From Cristatella mucedo (taxonomy: Eukaryota; Bryozoa; Phylactolaemata; Cristatellidae), in assembly GCA_009760855.2 (NCBI GenBank), contig WPIO01000257.1, positions 1 to 64,000 of the forward strand: a stretch of 64,000 bases of DNA, given 5' to 3'. Shown here piece after piece: positions 57,291 to 64,000 of the stretch. Under the pieces are notes generated by a model. That model was not told the DNA's origin. It was given only the letters and a program-made list of their open reading frames with translations, and ran no database searches. The stretch's first letter is position 1, and each line of letters starts with the position of its first letter. The position numbers and the translations under genes were made by a program.

Positions 57291-60223
57291 TCGCGCACAC
57301 ACACACAACCAGTTTTGAGCCACATAGTATAGCCCTTATCCAAGCTTGAGTTGTTTTACAGCCATTTTTTATTCCCTCACTTCTTTTTCCATGCAGACAT
57401 TTAAACTATAACCCAAAGATGGCCTAAAAGCAGTTGAAAGATAAGCAGCCTACGTTAGTTGCCATAAATGATCATTGTGACCACAGCCTCGGTGACTCAA
57501 CGTATGAGCCCGATGGCGGTAACCCGGGTTACCGTGGGAACCCTGGTGCGCACGGGGTGCAATAACTACCTGAATATTGGTCCAAATTATATGCAAATAG
57601 GCTAAAAATGTGGGGCTTGTCGAGTTCTATTCGTCAGCAGAAAGCGATTTCGAAAGCTATGGTTTTTATTGTGCAAGTGTGCAGCAGCTGACCAGATTCA
57701 GGGCAAGGATCCAGGGTTCGATCACGAAAATTGAGCCTATTTTTTCGAGAAATAGCTCAAGATTGATGGCTGATTTGGGACAACCGCGGGTGCCTTCTTC
57801 TGGCGCCCCACAGAGCGTATCTGCAGGCTCTGAGCAGCCTTCTGCGCCGATGCTCTTTTTTCTCTGCCACGAGTCTTTGCCATATCGGATGCTGCCGCCA
57901 ATGGCGCGCCGATATTGTCATGATCTTTGTTCTCACTATCAGCGATACTACCTAGGCGAGCACTGGCGTCGAAATTCCGGACGTCCTGCATAATCTTTTC
58001 ATACCAGCGGGTGGTAACGAAGTTCCCGGGAAATTTTTCCAAGAACTTGCACACCAGTTCCATTTCGTTGTTAAGAACATAATTTCTAACATCTTTTATA
58101 TCGTCATTATAGCCAACCGTTGTGTGCTTCATTTCATGGAGCCCTTGCGCAGATAGTTCTTCAGATTGCTTCGACACGATTCTGACGGTGCTGCTCCTGA
58201 ATCAGGTCAACCGGGTTTTCGACTTCGAAATGCTACTGGCTCCTCTCAAAATGATCATTTACATGTGCCGAAGACCAAGCCCAAATCTTGTAGGCCCTGC
58301 ATTTCTGCGCAGCTAAAGGATAGATTTACCGCCACAACACTATCACTAGTATCTCTAATCACTGACTTTTATCATCCCTGGCTTGCAGGTGCGACCAATT
58401 ACTTCTATCAAGTGCACATCCACGCGAAATCGACTATGCAAAGCTCCAATTTCGATTGCGTTTAATAGTACGTGATATTTCATGGATATCAACATGATTT
58501 TGACCGTTGTGCCGGATGTTCTTGTGAACATGAACTGAAAAGACCCAGATCAATCCCGGGCCTTTGCTGGCCATTGCATGAGAATGTACTCGTTCAATAG
58601 GATGAAGTTTTGTTTGTGCACTCACAGTGCAGTGTAACTTCTTCAGTTAAAACTAGTTTTTTTAAGCCTCTCATTGCTATGGTTGTAGCATCCCACTGCA
58701 CCCCTGATTTGCAGACATTTAAATTTAAGCTAAAAGCACACACATGTGCCTTACGGCATTGGCTCTGTCTGTTTGTATTGTCCTTGGTGTACTTATGCAT
58801 GCTGCAATCGTACACGGCATCTTATCGGTAACCAGTGAATGTGTACAATTGATCGCCTATATTGAATACCAAGAGAGATATTGCAAGCTCTCAGGGTGCT
58901 GTTTAAACTCTTTGTTTTCATTATTGTGAAGTTGTGGTTGAATCAGTGCATGCTATTACAAAGGGGAACAGTGCAATTGTAAACGAGGCAGTGCAGATAT
59001 TGGTGTCGTTTGGCTTCAGCCCTGCAGCCAAAGCCGCATTGGTATGGCCCAGTGGTGTTAGTGGTGCTTAGATTTTTAATTTGTTTTAAAACAAACATTT
59101 TCAAATGTTTTGAACTGCACCCATATTTCCAGGGTATTTTTAATATTGTTAATTTAAAAAAGTAATTAAAAGACGACGGGTGACATCAAAGCAGTGCATG
59201 CGTCTTAGGCAAGGAAAATGTGAGAAGCAAGTCGCCATCGCGTTTAACTCGGCTCAGCTCAAGCGAGTTCTTTCCAAGAAGTGCATGTTCACATAATCTG
59301 ACCTTTTGGCTGCCACCGGTTCCATCGAATACGAAAACGTCCATGAGAAACTGCTGCAGCAAGAAGAGGAGAAATGGAGGGGTGAGGGGAAGGAAATGAC
59401 GTGGAAGAACATTATGGTGCCGGCGATATTCAGGATCAATTCCAACTCGCTGACAAGCCGAGGAGCATTCTGGTCAATATTTGGGGGCGAGGAGTTGGAG
59501 GAAATTGTCATAAGAGAAGCAACATTTCACTTTAATATAATTTGTTTAAATATTTTAAAACATTTACAATTTATTTTACAATGCCAGTAATGCTTTTCAA
59601 ATATTAACGAAATACTAGTTAAGGTGCTTGCTCTGACCGAGGTCAAGGTGAATGCATTTGATGGCAATGTCGTGGGCTCGAGCCCCGTGGCATATGTCAA
59701 ACACCTGAATAGAGATAAAGTTACAATGAAATAAATAAATAAATAAATATATATATATGTATATTTCAACATAGGGGCTGGAAGTCGGCAGCCGTGAAGT
59801 GTTTTCCATGAATGCTAGTCGGACCTTTTTTTTGTATGACTGACGCTTGCGAATTCCCGTTGCAAAAGTGACATTAATATATGGTTTTGAGGAACATGTC
59901 TTATAGGTGTATCTTTAAACCATGTAGGCCTGTACCGATGCTTGCTTGTGCAAGAAATCTATCTTCTTAAGCTGCTCGAAAATGATTTCCTTTTGGTTGA
60001 TGTATAAGTAATGCCTGATGGTAACTGACTATCTTTGCACTTTTAGGAAATCCTGCTGCTCAGTATAATTGGACTCAGAATGGTCTGACAATTCGTGCTG
60101 GTTCGTCAACAGGTGCACTGATATTGCCATTTGTTAACCTGACCTCTAATGGAGCATATGTCTGTACAGCGTACAACAGTGCAGGGCGTACAGCATCAGA
60201 AATGTGCAACATATCCGTGTTTG
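46741..60223 (+). CDS. Multi-Ig-domain secreted or membrane protein, six exons (possibly seven)
   Basis: Exons are 46741-47104, 53645-53932, 54336-54461, 54789-54950, 55129-55218 and 60047-60223. They join into an open frame of 402 residues. Residues 1-25 look like a signal peptide (hydrophobic core LSLLLIN, small residues AAAA before Asp26). Four Ig-type domains follow, each with the Cys...Trp...Cys framework: residues about 26-121, 122-217, 218-313 and 314-402. Many N-X-S/T sequons suggest an extracellular glycoprotein. Every exon junction is phase 1, the classic phase of shuffled Ig modules. The exact ortholog is not recognisable; it resembles adhesion or receptor ectodomains of the I-set/C2 type. 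No fibronectin or kinase domain is seen. The 3' end is uncertain, because either a membrane exon at 60308 or more exons beyond the window could complete it. Confidence 0.85.
47624..47716. repeat. (TA)n followed by (TG)n
   Basis: A long (TA)n tract, broken by two CA units, turns into (TG)n at about 47697. It lies just left of the LINE-A copy in Ig intron 1. Confidence 0.95.
47780..50190 (-). mobile_element. LINE-A copy, longest in window (linker, RT, C-terminus, 3' end)
   Basis: Reading leftward: linker [20 protein letters not shown] and [20 protein letters not shown] (50170-49549), RT start [20 protein letters not shown] (49435-49178), [20 protein letters not shown] with [11 protein letters not shown] (48991-48701), C-terminus (48474-48031), tail at 47780. 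The catalytic box reads YAED, and frameshifts separate the blocks, so it is inactive. It is CR1/L2-like by motif style. The endonuclease is missing, since the copy is 5'-truncated near 50190. Confidence 0.9.
50197..50355. repeat. (TG)n followed by (TA)n
   Basis: A short (TG)n passes into about 150 bases of (TA)n with CA and GATG interruptions. It abuts the 5' end of the LINE-A copy. Confidence 0.95.
50806..51600 (+). mobile_element. LINE-A fragment, C-terminus and first tail
   Basis: [20 protein letters not shown], then [37 protein letters not shown]. The tail ends near TATAGAAAGTATCTAGATTT. Heavily mutated. Confidence 0.8.
51650..51812 (+). repeat. Second LINE-A tail directly downstream
   Basis: TTCGTATGAATTGTCCTTTG, GCTTGTGAATGCCGACATTG, ACTGCCTAGAAAGAGATTTG and ATTATCATTATTT repeat the 3' end already present just upstream, as an independent truncated insertion. 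Confidence 0.7.
51813..53644. other. Ig gene intron 1, right part
   Basis: T-rich intron sequence. Open stretches such as 52712-53044 look like chance frames in AT-rich DNA; no splice-compatible Ig exon was found here. Confidence 0.5.
53645..53932 (+). CDS. Ig gene exon 2: Ig domain 2
   Basis: A 288-base exon with phase 1 on both sides, acceptor tatttcag and donor gtaagt. It encodes a whole C2/I-set domain with [20 protein letters not shown], then the second cysteine in [17 protein letters not shown]. The P-x-P-x-I-x-W pattern is typical of I-set domains. Confidence 0.9.
54336..54461 (+). CDS. Ig gene exon 3: first half of Ig domain 3
   Basis: A 126-base exon, phase 1 in and out, between tttgcag and gtaagc. 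It holds the B and C strands: [18 protein letters not shown] followed by SISWTTPNT. The second cysteine lies in the next exon, so this domain is split by an intron. Confidence 0.88.
54575..54750 (+). repeat. LINE-A tail in Ig intron 3
   Basis: TGCTGGGTTCATATGAATAG, GTGGACACTGTGCATGTTAT, TTGAGTGTCTAGAACAAGAT and TCATTATTGTTGTTAC follow the LINE-A 3' order. Confidence 0.65.
54789..54950 (+). CDS. Ig gene exon 4: second half of Ig domain 3
   Basis: A 162-base exon between aatgcag and gtaagc, phase 1 both sides. It supplies the second cysteine in [12 protein letters not shown] and the closing strand ITLDVQ, completing the fold begun in exon 3. Confidence 0.87.
55129..55218 (+). CDS. Ig gene exon 5: first part of Ig domain 4
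   Basis: A 90-base exon between tttgtag and gtaata, phase 1 both sides. It encodes [19 protein letters not shown] then [10 protein letters not shown], the A and B strands with the first cysteine. The following intron is 4.8 kb and holds LINE fragments and unassigned DNA. Confidence 0.85.
55660..56085 (+). mobile_element. LINE-A 3' fragment in Ig intron 5
   Basis: It includes CTGCCTACCTATCCCAACTG, ATGCTCCTAATGCCCTGAAC, the GACTTGACAGCATTTATAAA block and a tail AAGTGCCTACAAAGAGATTT ... ATTATTATT. Confidence 0.8.
56086..57600. other. Unassigned intron sequence with CA arrays
   Basis: 56330-56780 is GC-richer, and its minus strand has two open frames (71 and 60 codons) in the same neighbourhood without known motifs. 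(CA)n lies at 57190-57200 and 57250-57306. Confidence 0.4.
57250..57306. repeat. (CA)n microsatellite
   Basis: Alternating CA with two CACTCG interruptions. Confidence 0.92.
57737..58201 (-). CDS. Unknown open frame ending in a PIP-box-like motif
   Basis: An open stretch of about 154 codons with no stop; the first in-frame ATG gives [20 protein letters not shown] near 58130. It is rich in Asp, Glu, Lys and Asn, as in real protein, with [18 protein letters not shown], a basic Lys/Arg-rich stretch ([16 protein letters not shown]) and the C-terminus [11 protein letters not shown] before the stop. Q-x-x-I-x-x-Y-F followed by Lys fits the PCNA-interacting (PIP) box. Some transposases and DNA repair proteins end this way. 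It lies antisense within Ig intron 5, so a decayed transposon is the likeliest source; a small host exon is possible. Confidence 0.45.
   Translation of the reverse strand, partial: FRSSTVRIVSKQSEELSAQGLHEMKHTTVGYNDDIKDVRNYVLNNEMELVCKFLEKFPGNFVTTRWYEKIMQDVRNFDASARLGSIADSENKDHDNIGAPLAAASDMAKTRGREKRASAQKAAQSLQIRSVGRQKKAPAVVPNQPSILSYFSKK
58640..58925 (+). repeat. LINE 3' fragment, diverged
   Basis: GACATTTAAATTTAAGCTAA, GTATTGTCCTTGGTGTACTT, CATGCTGCAATCGTACACGG and ACCAAGAGAGATATTG follow the layout of LINE-A ends but with low identity. Confidence 0.55.
59200..59520 (+). other. Open frame of unknown origin
   Basis: 59306-59590 encodes [20 protein letters not shown], a charged helical part ([16 protein letters not shown]) and [20 protein letters not shown]. 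Codon content looks protein-like up to about 59520. No family was recognised. It lies near the frame at 57737 and could come from the same decayed element. Confidence 0.3.
59620..59752 (+). repeat. SINE-2 copy
   Basis: GTTAAGGTGCTTGCTCTGAC head, GTGGGCTCGAGCCCCGTGG in the B region, AAACACCTGAATAGAGATAA, then (AAAT)n and a short (TA)n. Confidence 0.78.
60047..60223 (+). CDS. Ig gene exon 6: second part of Ig domain 4
   Basis: A 177-base exon between cttttag and gtaaga, phase 1 both sides. It encodes [12 protein letters not shown] with the core Trp, [13 protein letters not shown] with the second Cys, and a closing strand CNISVF. It completes domain 4 with exon 5. Confidence 0.88.
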
Positions 60224-60307
60224 GTAAGATAAGTGGAATTTTAATTGCATAAAATTTGTAATATAACTAGAATTTTAATTGCATAATATTTTCTTTCCTT
60301 CGTGTAG

Positions 60308-60558
60308 GACATCGAAGTAGAAATTTAGCTGTCATCTCACACTCAATGTTCATAGTGTTAGTGGTTTTTCATGTTCTGATTTTGCCATGCCTTGCATACC
60401 AGATTATTCACCAGTCGCATGCCTCATCTGAATATGCTTTTAAACATCTTATAGTTCATACTGCTTGCAGCCTGGTAGTCAGTGTTATGATTAATTCCTG
60501 CTGTCAGCTAGTTTGCTGCTTGGTGAATCTATGCACAGTACATATGCTCTCCATTTAG
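60308..60558 (+). CDS. Possible last exon of the Ig gene with a transmembrane-like segment
   Basis: After an 84-base intron ending in a pyrimidine tract and cgtgtag, the phase-1 frame stays open for 83 codons to TAG at 60556-60558. The peptide contains a strongly hydrophobic stretch, MFIVLVVFHVLILPCLAYQI, and a second weaker one (SLVVSVMIN). This would make the product a type I membrane protein with a short tail. T-rich intron DNA can mimic this, and no clear polyadenylation signal follows at once, so it stays tentative. Confidence 0.35.
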
Positions 60559-60906
60559 GGCACGTCTTGGAATTCGCTAAGCAGGGCTAAACCTTCATAG
60601 AGAGAGGCCTAAGCTGGACCCTGCTTGAGTCGGCAAATCGTAGTAACCAGCGTGCCCCATTTGGGATTTGCCACTGTGATTTAGGGTGTCAGCAGCCCCT
60701 TTCTTTGCTACACCTCCGCACACGGTCCATAAAATCATGCCTACCGAGAATTAGCGCTTCCCACAAAACTTCGAGAAACTAAGGGCAAAACTGTGCTGTG
60801 AGGGTGATATACACATAGTCCTCAAAACCGGCTAATGATTGATGTTTTGCAATTCCTGTCCTCACTGTGTAATATTTAAATGTGTAGAGACCTTGACAAA
60901 AACCCC

Positions 60907-61060
60907 AGAAGGTAAGGTGCTTGCCCTTAACGACCGAGGTCGTACGTTCGAATCCTGCAGTGGGCGACTCTTTATTGCCAACTGCAAGCAGTGGTGATAC
61001 CAATCACGGCTCTTCGGCCTCTGTACAAATAAGGCTGTTAAATAAGCTAATGTTTATTTT
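60907..61060 (+). repeat. SINE-1 copy
   Basis: GAAGGTAAGGTGCTTGCCC, hairpin ACGACCGAGGTCGT, B box CGTTCGAATCC, and tail AAGGCTGTTAAATAAGCTAA. Confidence 0.83.
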
Positions 61061-61970
61061 ATTCATCCCAGTGCTTACATACCTAAAACACTGCAAGTTT
61101 AGGACTAGGGCTGCTTTGAAAATCAAGTCATATTCCTGGGTTACTAAGGTGATGTCGAATGGCAAAAAATGAGCTAGTTCTGAAAAATTAAGGATTTGAG
61201 TTTTTTATGACTTTATGCCTATATGGCTGCTACAACATTTACATTATACCGGAAAAGACGAGTAATTTAGATAGCTGCAATCTGACCAGTTCCAAGCCCT
61301 GAGAAATGCTTCTAATAGTAATCAAGATCCACTCGAATTTGGATCTCAGTGTATGGTGACATTTATATTGCATGCGATTTATTCTTTTTAATGGCAGCAG
61401 CTCGTTTTACTGGAAATTAAATGTGCACTTACTTGCCCAGCTTGTCTGGTTGGATCTTTTTGTAGTACATGTGTTGTTGCATCTGTAAACGCTTGTGGAG
61501 TTCTTGCATTTATGTACTCTATTAAAATCACACGGGAATTAAGATGGTGGTAATTGCTTAGTTACCAGTGTTTGCTTTTTTAAACATGCACAGCAAAGAA
61601 GTAATTCTCCAGTAATCATCAAATTAATTTACTGCTGTTATTCTCTCTATAATCGAGGCAAACGACCCTATAAGATGCACTTCCGATGTGGAAACGTTTT
61701 TAAAATGAAGTTGGGTAGTTAGCATTATGAGTTCCTCATTCAAACCATGGAATTTATAGTCAGTACTGTTGTCTCTGTTCTCTAATTAATGATGTAGGGG
61801 AACAGCCACTTTCTAGTCTCCAGTTGAATCTTATGAGAAAGCAAGTGGTGCGATTCCAGCAAACATGGGCATCGTTTCATTATGTAGCCTTGCTCATGCA
61901 TGACATTAATTGTGGTCTCCAGCCCGAGTGTAACAAGCAGCAAGTTATTCCTCAGTAGCTAGATAGAAAG
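61061..61970. other. Unassigned AT-rich sequence
   Basis: No exon or known repeat was recognised; intergenic or intron. Confidence 0.45.
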
Positions 61971-61974
61971 ATTA

Positions 61975-62110
61975 GCTGAATTAGCACCCTAATTTATATA
62001 GTATAAAAAGAGCCTCAAAGGTTATCACGACCACTAGCAGTGGGCAATAAAGGATAGCCCATGGGCATGACTTGAACCCATGGTCGTGAAGAGCACAAAC
62101 ACAACCCCTA
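61975..62110 (-). repeat. Degenerate SINE-1 copy
   Basis: Minus-strand: TATAGTATAAAAAGAGCCTC, CACTAGCAGTGGGCAATAAA, TTGAACCCATGGTCGTGAAG. Boxes are mutated. Confidence 0.65.
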
Positions 62111-62480
62111 GCTTCTTGCCATTATTCATTTTAATTGAAGTGGAACAATATCAGCCTTAAGCCTCCGGTGAAAATCTCGGAATTTCTTGAAAAGGAAAAC
62201 GTCTAATTGCACTAGCCGATGATTCCTTGCAGTACTGGATGTATATCGTTAAGGCTGCCTTCAGTTCGTGCCCCCTTGTTCTTGAACATTGTGTGTAAAA
62301 AAATGTACCCAGTATCCAAAAATTCGGCTTGCATACTGTGGATTCCCAAATGACTTTTCACGTGAAGTATTTCGCATCGCTATACTTCTTAAAATAAGGT
62401 AAGATACGCTATAAGCTGTCGTGATTATCCTTTCAAGCCACAGGATCTTGAAATTCGATCAAAGTCGAGGTAATGCTACA

Positions 62481-62610
62481 TGTGGCCAAGGGTAGGCGTT
62501 TATTGCAAGGACTGAGTGGCCTTGGGCACACGTGCATGTTGATTGGCCTTGCCGGTGCGTGCTGGGTTGTAGCAGCTGTCGTTGCAGCAGCTAGCCTTGG
62601 CTTCGGTAGA
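62481..62610 (+). other. Hydrophobic open segment, possible exon
   Basis: From an ATG near 62474 a frame of about 45 codons encodes a very hydrophobic Ala/Val/Leu/Gly-rich stretch (ACWVVAAVVAAASLGFG) before TGA. It looks like a membrane helix and lies downstream of the Ig gene on the same strand. No convincing splice site ties it to a gene. Confidence 0.2.
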
Positions 62611-63802
62611 CCCCCATGAATGAAAGCTTGCTTGCTAAATGTTTTCTTGCAGCATACATAGTTAAAACACATTGAATCTCCAAAACTCAAACATATGTGT
62701 GAATAAGGCAGCTAGAACTCTGTCGACAGATCCTCAGTCGAGTCGACCCCATCCTGCCAAGACTGGAAGGACAGCCTAGTCAGTAGCTTAGGTATGTGGG
62801 CGGTGTTCAGGTGAGGTTATGCAAGTTCTGCATTGAAAGTGTCGATTTAAATGTAATAGTTATGTCGTAGACTGTGGACTAGTTATATCGTAGACTGTGG
62901 GGGGGACATTTGAAGTCACAATGCAACCTGTTGCTATGTAGGAATGCAAAGGCCGCAGTAGCGGCTGGCTAAGGTGCTACTGCAGTGACGCATCCCAGCG
63001 AATTGTTGGTGCTGCAGTCCTTTGGTGTGATCTCGCTACTGGTCTCCTGCAGCCTTCGCACTTGACTTACACTACCAACCCACCAATGACTATGCGCTTC
63101 AGTCGAAACAGCCTGTGGCACATGTGAAGTACGAATGTATTTCTTTAATGATGTGGTTTGATGCCAGCTTTGATCTAGCAGTGGCCCTTTTTCTGTAGTC
63201 CGTTTTCTAGGCAGTCTCACTCTAGCCAAGGGGAGGCTGAAGTGTATTAGTCAAGCTATAGCACAATAATGTCGGACATTGTGTTGGTCAAGTTACCCAA
63301 AGTATCTTCTTGTTCCAAATGGAAAACAAGGCAGATGGTGGACCATCCGACCTACTAGTGGCCAATGTTGCTCTTACAGGGGTAATTGCTGTGGTTAGTA
63401 GGGCTAGCACCAGAAACATGTGGCTAGACGCGAAGGCTATGTCGCGAATTCTTGTGGTTGCACTTTTGAACAAAAGACTTCTTTTTAGTGAAAGTAAGTT
63501 AGTTACTCATTTTCAGGGCGAGTGCACATGCTGCTCTCTTTGATGCCTTATTATTAACACACTCCTATGTGATCAAATCTGTCAGGTTTTAGCACACTGG
63601 TTAATGCAGCTTCCTGTATAACATGGGTATAGACCCGTGGACCCTGTTGAGTGACAATATGCAACTCTCTGCTCCCTTTTGACTAAAGCTATTGTATGAA
63701 CGCTTCTCCAATCTCTGAGCTCTTTCCTGCCCATTGCTCCATCAAGCTAAGTTGGATGCTTTGCTTTTTGTTAACTGTTGATATTGCTTCTCTTGAGTTG
63801 TG
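62611..63802. other. Mostly unassigned sequence
   Basis: It contains the tentative exon at 63310-63495. A direct repeat of TCGTAGACTGTGG lies at about 62867 and 62889. No other feature was recognised. Confidence 0.4.
63310..63495 (+). other. Possible coding exon of unknown gene
   Basis: The open frame begins MENKADGGPSDLLVANVALT and runs to SESK, where a good donor (GAAAGTAAGTTAG) is present. The middle is hydrophobic (LLVANVALTGVIAVV). It matches no family I recognise and could be chance. Confidence 0.22.
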
Positions 63803-63960
63803 ATGACTAGGTAAGGCGGTTACATTTCACGACCTCAGGGCCGAGGTCATGGGCTCGAATCCTTTGGTGGGCAATCGTTTATTAGTGCTGCAAGCGGTGA
63901 TGATAGCCATAAAGGCTCTCCTGTCGCTATGCAAAAGAGGCTGTTAAATCAGCTAGTAGT
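63803..63960 (+). repeat. SINE-1 copy
   Basis: GATGACTAGGTAAGGCGGTT, near-perfect hairpin CACGACCTCAGGGCCGAGGT, B box GGCTCGAATCC and tail GAGGCTGTTAAATCAGCTAG. Confidence 0.86.
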
Positions 63961-63964
63961 TTAG

Positions 63965-64000
63965 TGTGAGCTGTAAAGCACCTGAATAGAGATTAATTAG
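63965..64000 (+). repeat. SINE-2 or LINE-A tail fragment at window edge
   Basis: GTAAAGCACCTGAATAGAGA and TTAATTAG match the tail start of SINE-2; it runs off the window. Confidence 0.6.

Overview
This is eukaryotic, animal-type DNA. It has spliced genes with GT/AG introns, tRNA-derived SINEs, several LINE families, LTR retrotransposons and Tc1/mariner and Harbinger-like DNA elements. No bacterial features apply. The Hippo kinase (STK3/STK4 type) and the multi-Ig surface protein point to a metazoan. The very high load of CR1/L2-like LINEs and tRNA-SINEs suits an invertebrate or another early-branching animal, but I cannot name the species from this window.

Two host genes can be supported. 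The first, on the minus strand (about 13221 down to 1781 and off the left edge), is the Ste20-family kinase STK3/STK4 (MST1/2, Hippo). Five exons have matching splice phases and near-canonical kinase motifs, and a short first exon is proposed. Its introns are full of repeats. The second, on the plus strand (46741 to at least 60223), encodes a secreted or membrane protein: a signal peptide followed by four Ig domains on six exons. Every junction is phase 1. A possible seventh exon with a hydrophobic segment ends at 60558.

Most of the rest is transposable elements. 1-13 kb: SINEs, LINE fragments and a Tc1 remnant inside the kinase gene. 17-21 kb: a LINE-A copy split by a LINE-B copy, which is itself split by about 0.65 kb of unknown DNA. 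23.0-23.5 kb: a Harbinger-type MITE with a TTA target duplication. 24.9-33.1 kb: a compound LTR-retrotransposon block, with a decayed Ty3/gypsy-like gag-pol interrupted by SINEs and then a 2.1 kb non-autonomous element with both LTRs, a primer-binding site and a polypurine tract. 36.9-40.0 kb: two solo LTRs of one family in opposite orientation, each with its own 4-bp target duplication and differing in internal minisatellite copy number. 42-51 kb: LINE-A copies, a second Tc1 remnant and (TA)n/(TG)n arrays. 51-64 kb: the Ig gene exons among LINE tails, SINEs and unassigned sequence.

Repeat names used here are local. LINE-A is the CR1/L2-like family whose 3' end reads roughly AAGCGCCTAGAAAGAG and ends in (ATT)n. 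LINE-B is a related family ending in TACATTACATTA. SINE-1 and SINE-2 are two tRNA-derived SINEs. SINE-2 shares its 3' tail with LINE-A, which suggests LINE-A mobilises it. No clear new defence or regulatory system was found. The most interesting structures are the inverted solo LTR pair, the nested elements and the LINE/SINE tail pairing.
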